DNA of 13,897 nucleotides from positions 1-13,897 of the forward strand of contig CAZOPF010000132.1 of NCBI GenBank assembly GCA_964581605.1, in the 5' to 3' direction. The DNA comes from CAADGU01 sp964581605 (lineage in GTDB: Bacteria; Chloroflexota; Anaerolineae; Promineifilales; Promineifilaceae). Below, piece by piece: positions 12,551-13,897 of the stretch. Each line of letters opens with the position of its first letter. Position 1 is the first letter of the stretch. The position numbers and the translations under genes are program-made. Below the pieces are notes generated by a model that saw only the letters and a program-made list of their open reading frames with translations, searched no databases and was not told the DNA's origin.

Positions 12551-13897
12551 CTGAATCGTCCGCACATCCGTCACCCGCCCGGTCACGGCCGTAGCCGCGG
12601 CTGTGAGGGGGCTGGCGAGAAAGGTGCGGCCACCTTTGCCCTGCCGCCCTTCAAAATTACGGTTACTGGTGCTGACGGCATATTGCCCCGGCTGTAACTG
12701 ATCGCCATTCATGGCAATACACATCGAGCAGCCCGCCTCGCGCCATTCCGCGCCCGCTTCTTTGAAGATGCGATCCAGCCCTTCCGCTTCCGCCTGCTTT
12801 TTTACGTCTTGCGAACCGGGCACGACCATCACGCGCACCCCATCGGCTACTTTGCGACCGCGAATGATCGCCGCCGCCTGCCGCAAATCGGAAATGCGGC
12901 TGTTGGTGCAGGAGCCGATGAAGACCACATCTACCGGCTTGCCTAACAGCGGTTGCCCCGGCTGCAAATCCATATAAGCCAGCGCCTTGGCCACCGTCTG
13001 CCGTTCGCTCAGGTCGGCAATGTCCATCGGGTCAGGGACAACGGCCGTAATCTTCATGCCCAGCCCCGGATTGGTGCCATAGGTGATCATCGGTTCCAGA
13101 TCGTTCACGTCCAGGTCAATGGATTTGTCAAAAGTGGCCCCTTCGTCAGAAGCCAGAGCGCGCCATGCCGCCACCGCCTGATCCCAGGCCCCATTTTGCG
13201 GCGCGTGCGGCCGCCCCGCCAGATACTCAAACGTCACATCATCCGGGGCTACCAGACCAGCACGCGCTCCGCCTTCAATGCTCATGTTGCAGATGGTCAT
13301 GCGCTGTTCCATCGTCAGCCCCCGAATCGCCTCGCCACGATATTCAAAGACGTGCCCGGTGCCACCGCCAATACCGATTTTGGAGAGCAGCAGCAGAATG
13401 ATGTCTTTGGAGGCCACGCCATCGGGCAAACGGCCGTGTACATTCACTGCATACGTCTTCGGCTTCGTTTGCAGCAAGCATTGGGTGGCCAGCACATGCT
13501 CCACTTCCGACGTGCCGATGCCAAAAGCCAGCGCCCCAAACGCGCCGTGCGTGGCCGTGTGGCTGTCGCCACAGACGATGGTCATGCCCGGCTGCGTCAG
13601 CCCCAGTTCCGGGCCAATGACATGCACAATGCCCCGGTTCGGGCTGTCCATGCCAAACAATTGGATGCCAAAGTTGCGGCAGTTTTGTTCCAGCGTGGCA
13701 ATCTGTTTGGCGGCAATGGCATCCGTAATGGGCACACCTACCGGCGTGGTAGGGATGCTGTGGTCCATGGTGGCGATGGTTTGCGACGGCCGTCGCACCT
13801 TCAACCCTCGTTCGCGCAGCCCCGTAAACGCCTGCGGCGACGTGACCTCATGGATCAGGTGCAGGTCAATATACAACACCGCCGGGCTGCCCGGCTC
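12548..13897 (-). CDS. leuC: 3-isopropylmalate dehydratase large subunit (N-terminus outside window)
   Basis: The minus-strand frame is open to the right edge and gives the last 449 residues of an aconitase-family protein; about 15-25 N-terminal residues are missing. YIDLHLIHEVTSPQAF, TMDHSIPT, CGDSHTATHGAFGALAFGIGTSEVEHVLATQ and the cluster ligands GSCTNSR and GCSMC (followed by IAMNGDQL) identify LeuC, which carries a [4Fe-4S] cluster in its active site. With LeuD it isomerises 2-isopropylmalate to 3-isopropylmalate in leucine synthesis. With cimA nearby, the same type of enzyme would also handle citramalate. It is the first visible gene of the minus-strand leuC-unknown-leuD-cimA cluster. 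Any promoter or leader lies outside the window. Confidence 0.96.
   Translation of the reverse strand, partial: EPGSPAVLYIDLHLIHEVTSPQAFTGLRERGLKVRRPSQTIATMDHSIPTTPVGVPITDAIAAKQIATLEQNCRNFGIQLFGMDSPNRGIVHVIGPELGLTQPGMTIVCGDSHTATHGAFGALAFGIGTSEVEHVLATQCLLQTKPKTYAVNVHGRLPDGVASKDIILLLLSKIGIGGGTGHVFEYRGEAIRGLTMEQRMTICNMSIEGGARAGLVAPDDVTFEYLAGRPHAPQNGAWDQAVAAWRALASDEGATFDKSIDLDVNDLEPMITYGTNPGLGMKITAVVPDPMDIADLSERQTVAKALAYMDLQPGQPLLGKPVDVVFIGSCTNSRISDLRQAAAIIRGRKVADGVRVMVVPGSQDVKKQAEAEGLDRIFKEAGAEWREAGCSMCIAMNGDQLQPGQYAVSTSNRNFEGRQGKGGRTFLASPLTAAATAVTGRVTDVRTIQ

Larger units (their letters stand above)
372..13793. repeat. Highly iterated palindrome ACGGCCGT (about 24 scattered copies)
   Basis: Hand count places copies starting at 372, 678, 770, 1201, 1880, 2420, 3163, 3717, 4249, 4638, 5156, 5872, 6129, 6538, 10318, 11447, 11622, 12040, 12161, 12272, 12585, 13041, 13430 and 13786. 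Most lie inside genes, in different reading frames. A random 8-mer would be expected about 0.2-0.3 times in this length, so it is strongly enriched. Near-copies such as ACGGCCGC and GCGGCCGT are also frequent. It recalls the HIP1 octamer of cyanobacteria, but is a different sequence. Confidence 0.8.

Overview
The window looks like chromosomal DNA of a moderately GC-rich, free-living bacterium, most probably a Chloroflexota (Anaerolineae-like) organism. This assignment is inference. It rests on the style of the Ser/Thr kinase, the type II citramalate synthase (CimA) beside leuCD, and the many short intergenic repeat families. No marker gene settles it. An eight-base palindrome, ACGGCCGT, recurs about 24 times by hand count.

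Layout. Positions 1-1758 (minus strand) hold an envelope-polysaccharide pair: an O-antigen ligase/polymerase-like membrane protein that runs off the left edge and carries an in-frame 7-bp tandem repeat, and upstream of it a UDP-glucuronate decarboxylase-type SDR enzyme. Divergent from these, 1957-4314 (+) encodes a penicillin-acylase-family Ntn hydrolase. It converges on 4420-6462 (-), a membrane Ser/Thr kinase whose outer domain looks like an M14 carboxypeptidase that has lost its metal-binding and catalytic residues. A palindrome made of 7-bp repeats separates the two.

Positions 6463-9422 are an accessory region. Two 5'-truncated copies of the 3' end of cimA (6648-6821 and 7534-7860) lie downstream of, and in the same orientation as, the intact cimA at 9423-10985. 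Between the copies are two cargo blocks: a HigB/HigA-like toxin-antitoxin pair (6913-7510), and two unrecognised exported or membrane-anchored proteins (8015-9357). The palindrome ACGGCCGT is absent from 6546 to 10317. The layout suggests DNA inserted in at least two steps into the 3' end of cimA, each insertion leaving a full-length gene and pushing an older 3' end aside.

Positions 9423-13897 (-) hold a branched-chain amino acid cluster in the order leuC (start outside the window), an unrecognised 167-residue protein, leuD, then cimA. CimA would make citramalate from pyruvate and acetyl-CoA. LeuCD-type isomerases act on citramalate in the threonine-independent isoleucine route as well as on isopropylmalate in leucine synthesis, so the grouping makes metabolic sense. 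The gaps in this cluster are filled by hairpin-forming dispersed repeats, some of which encode the last residues of neighbouring proteins.
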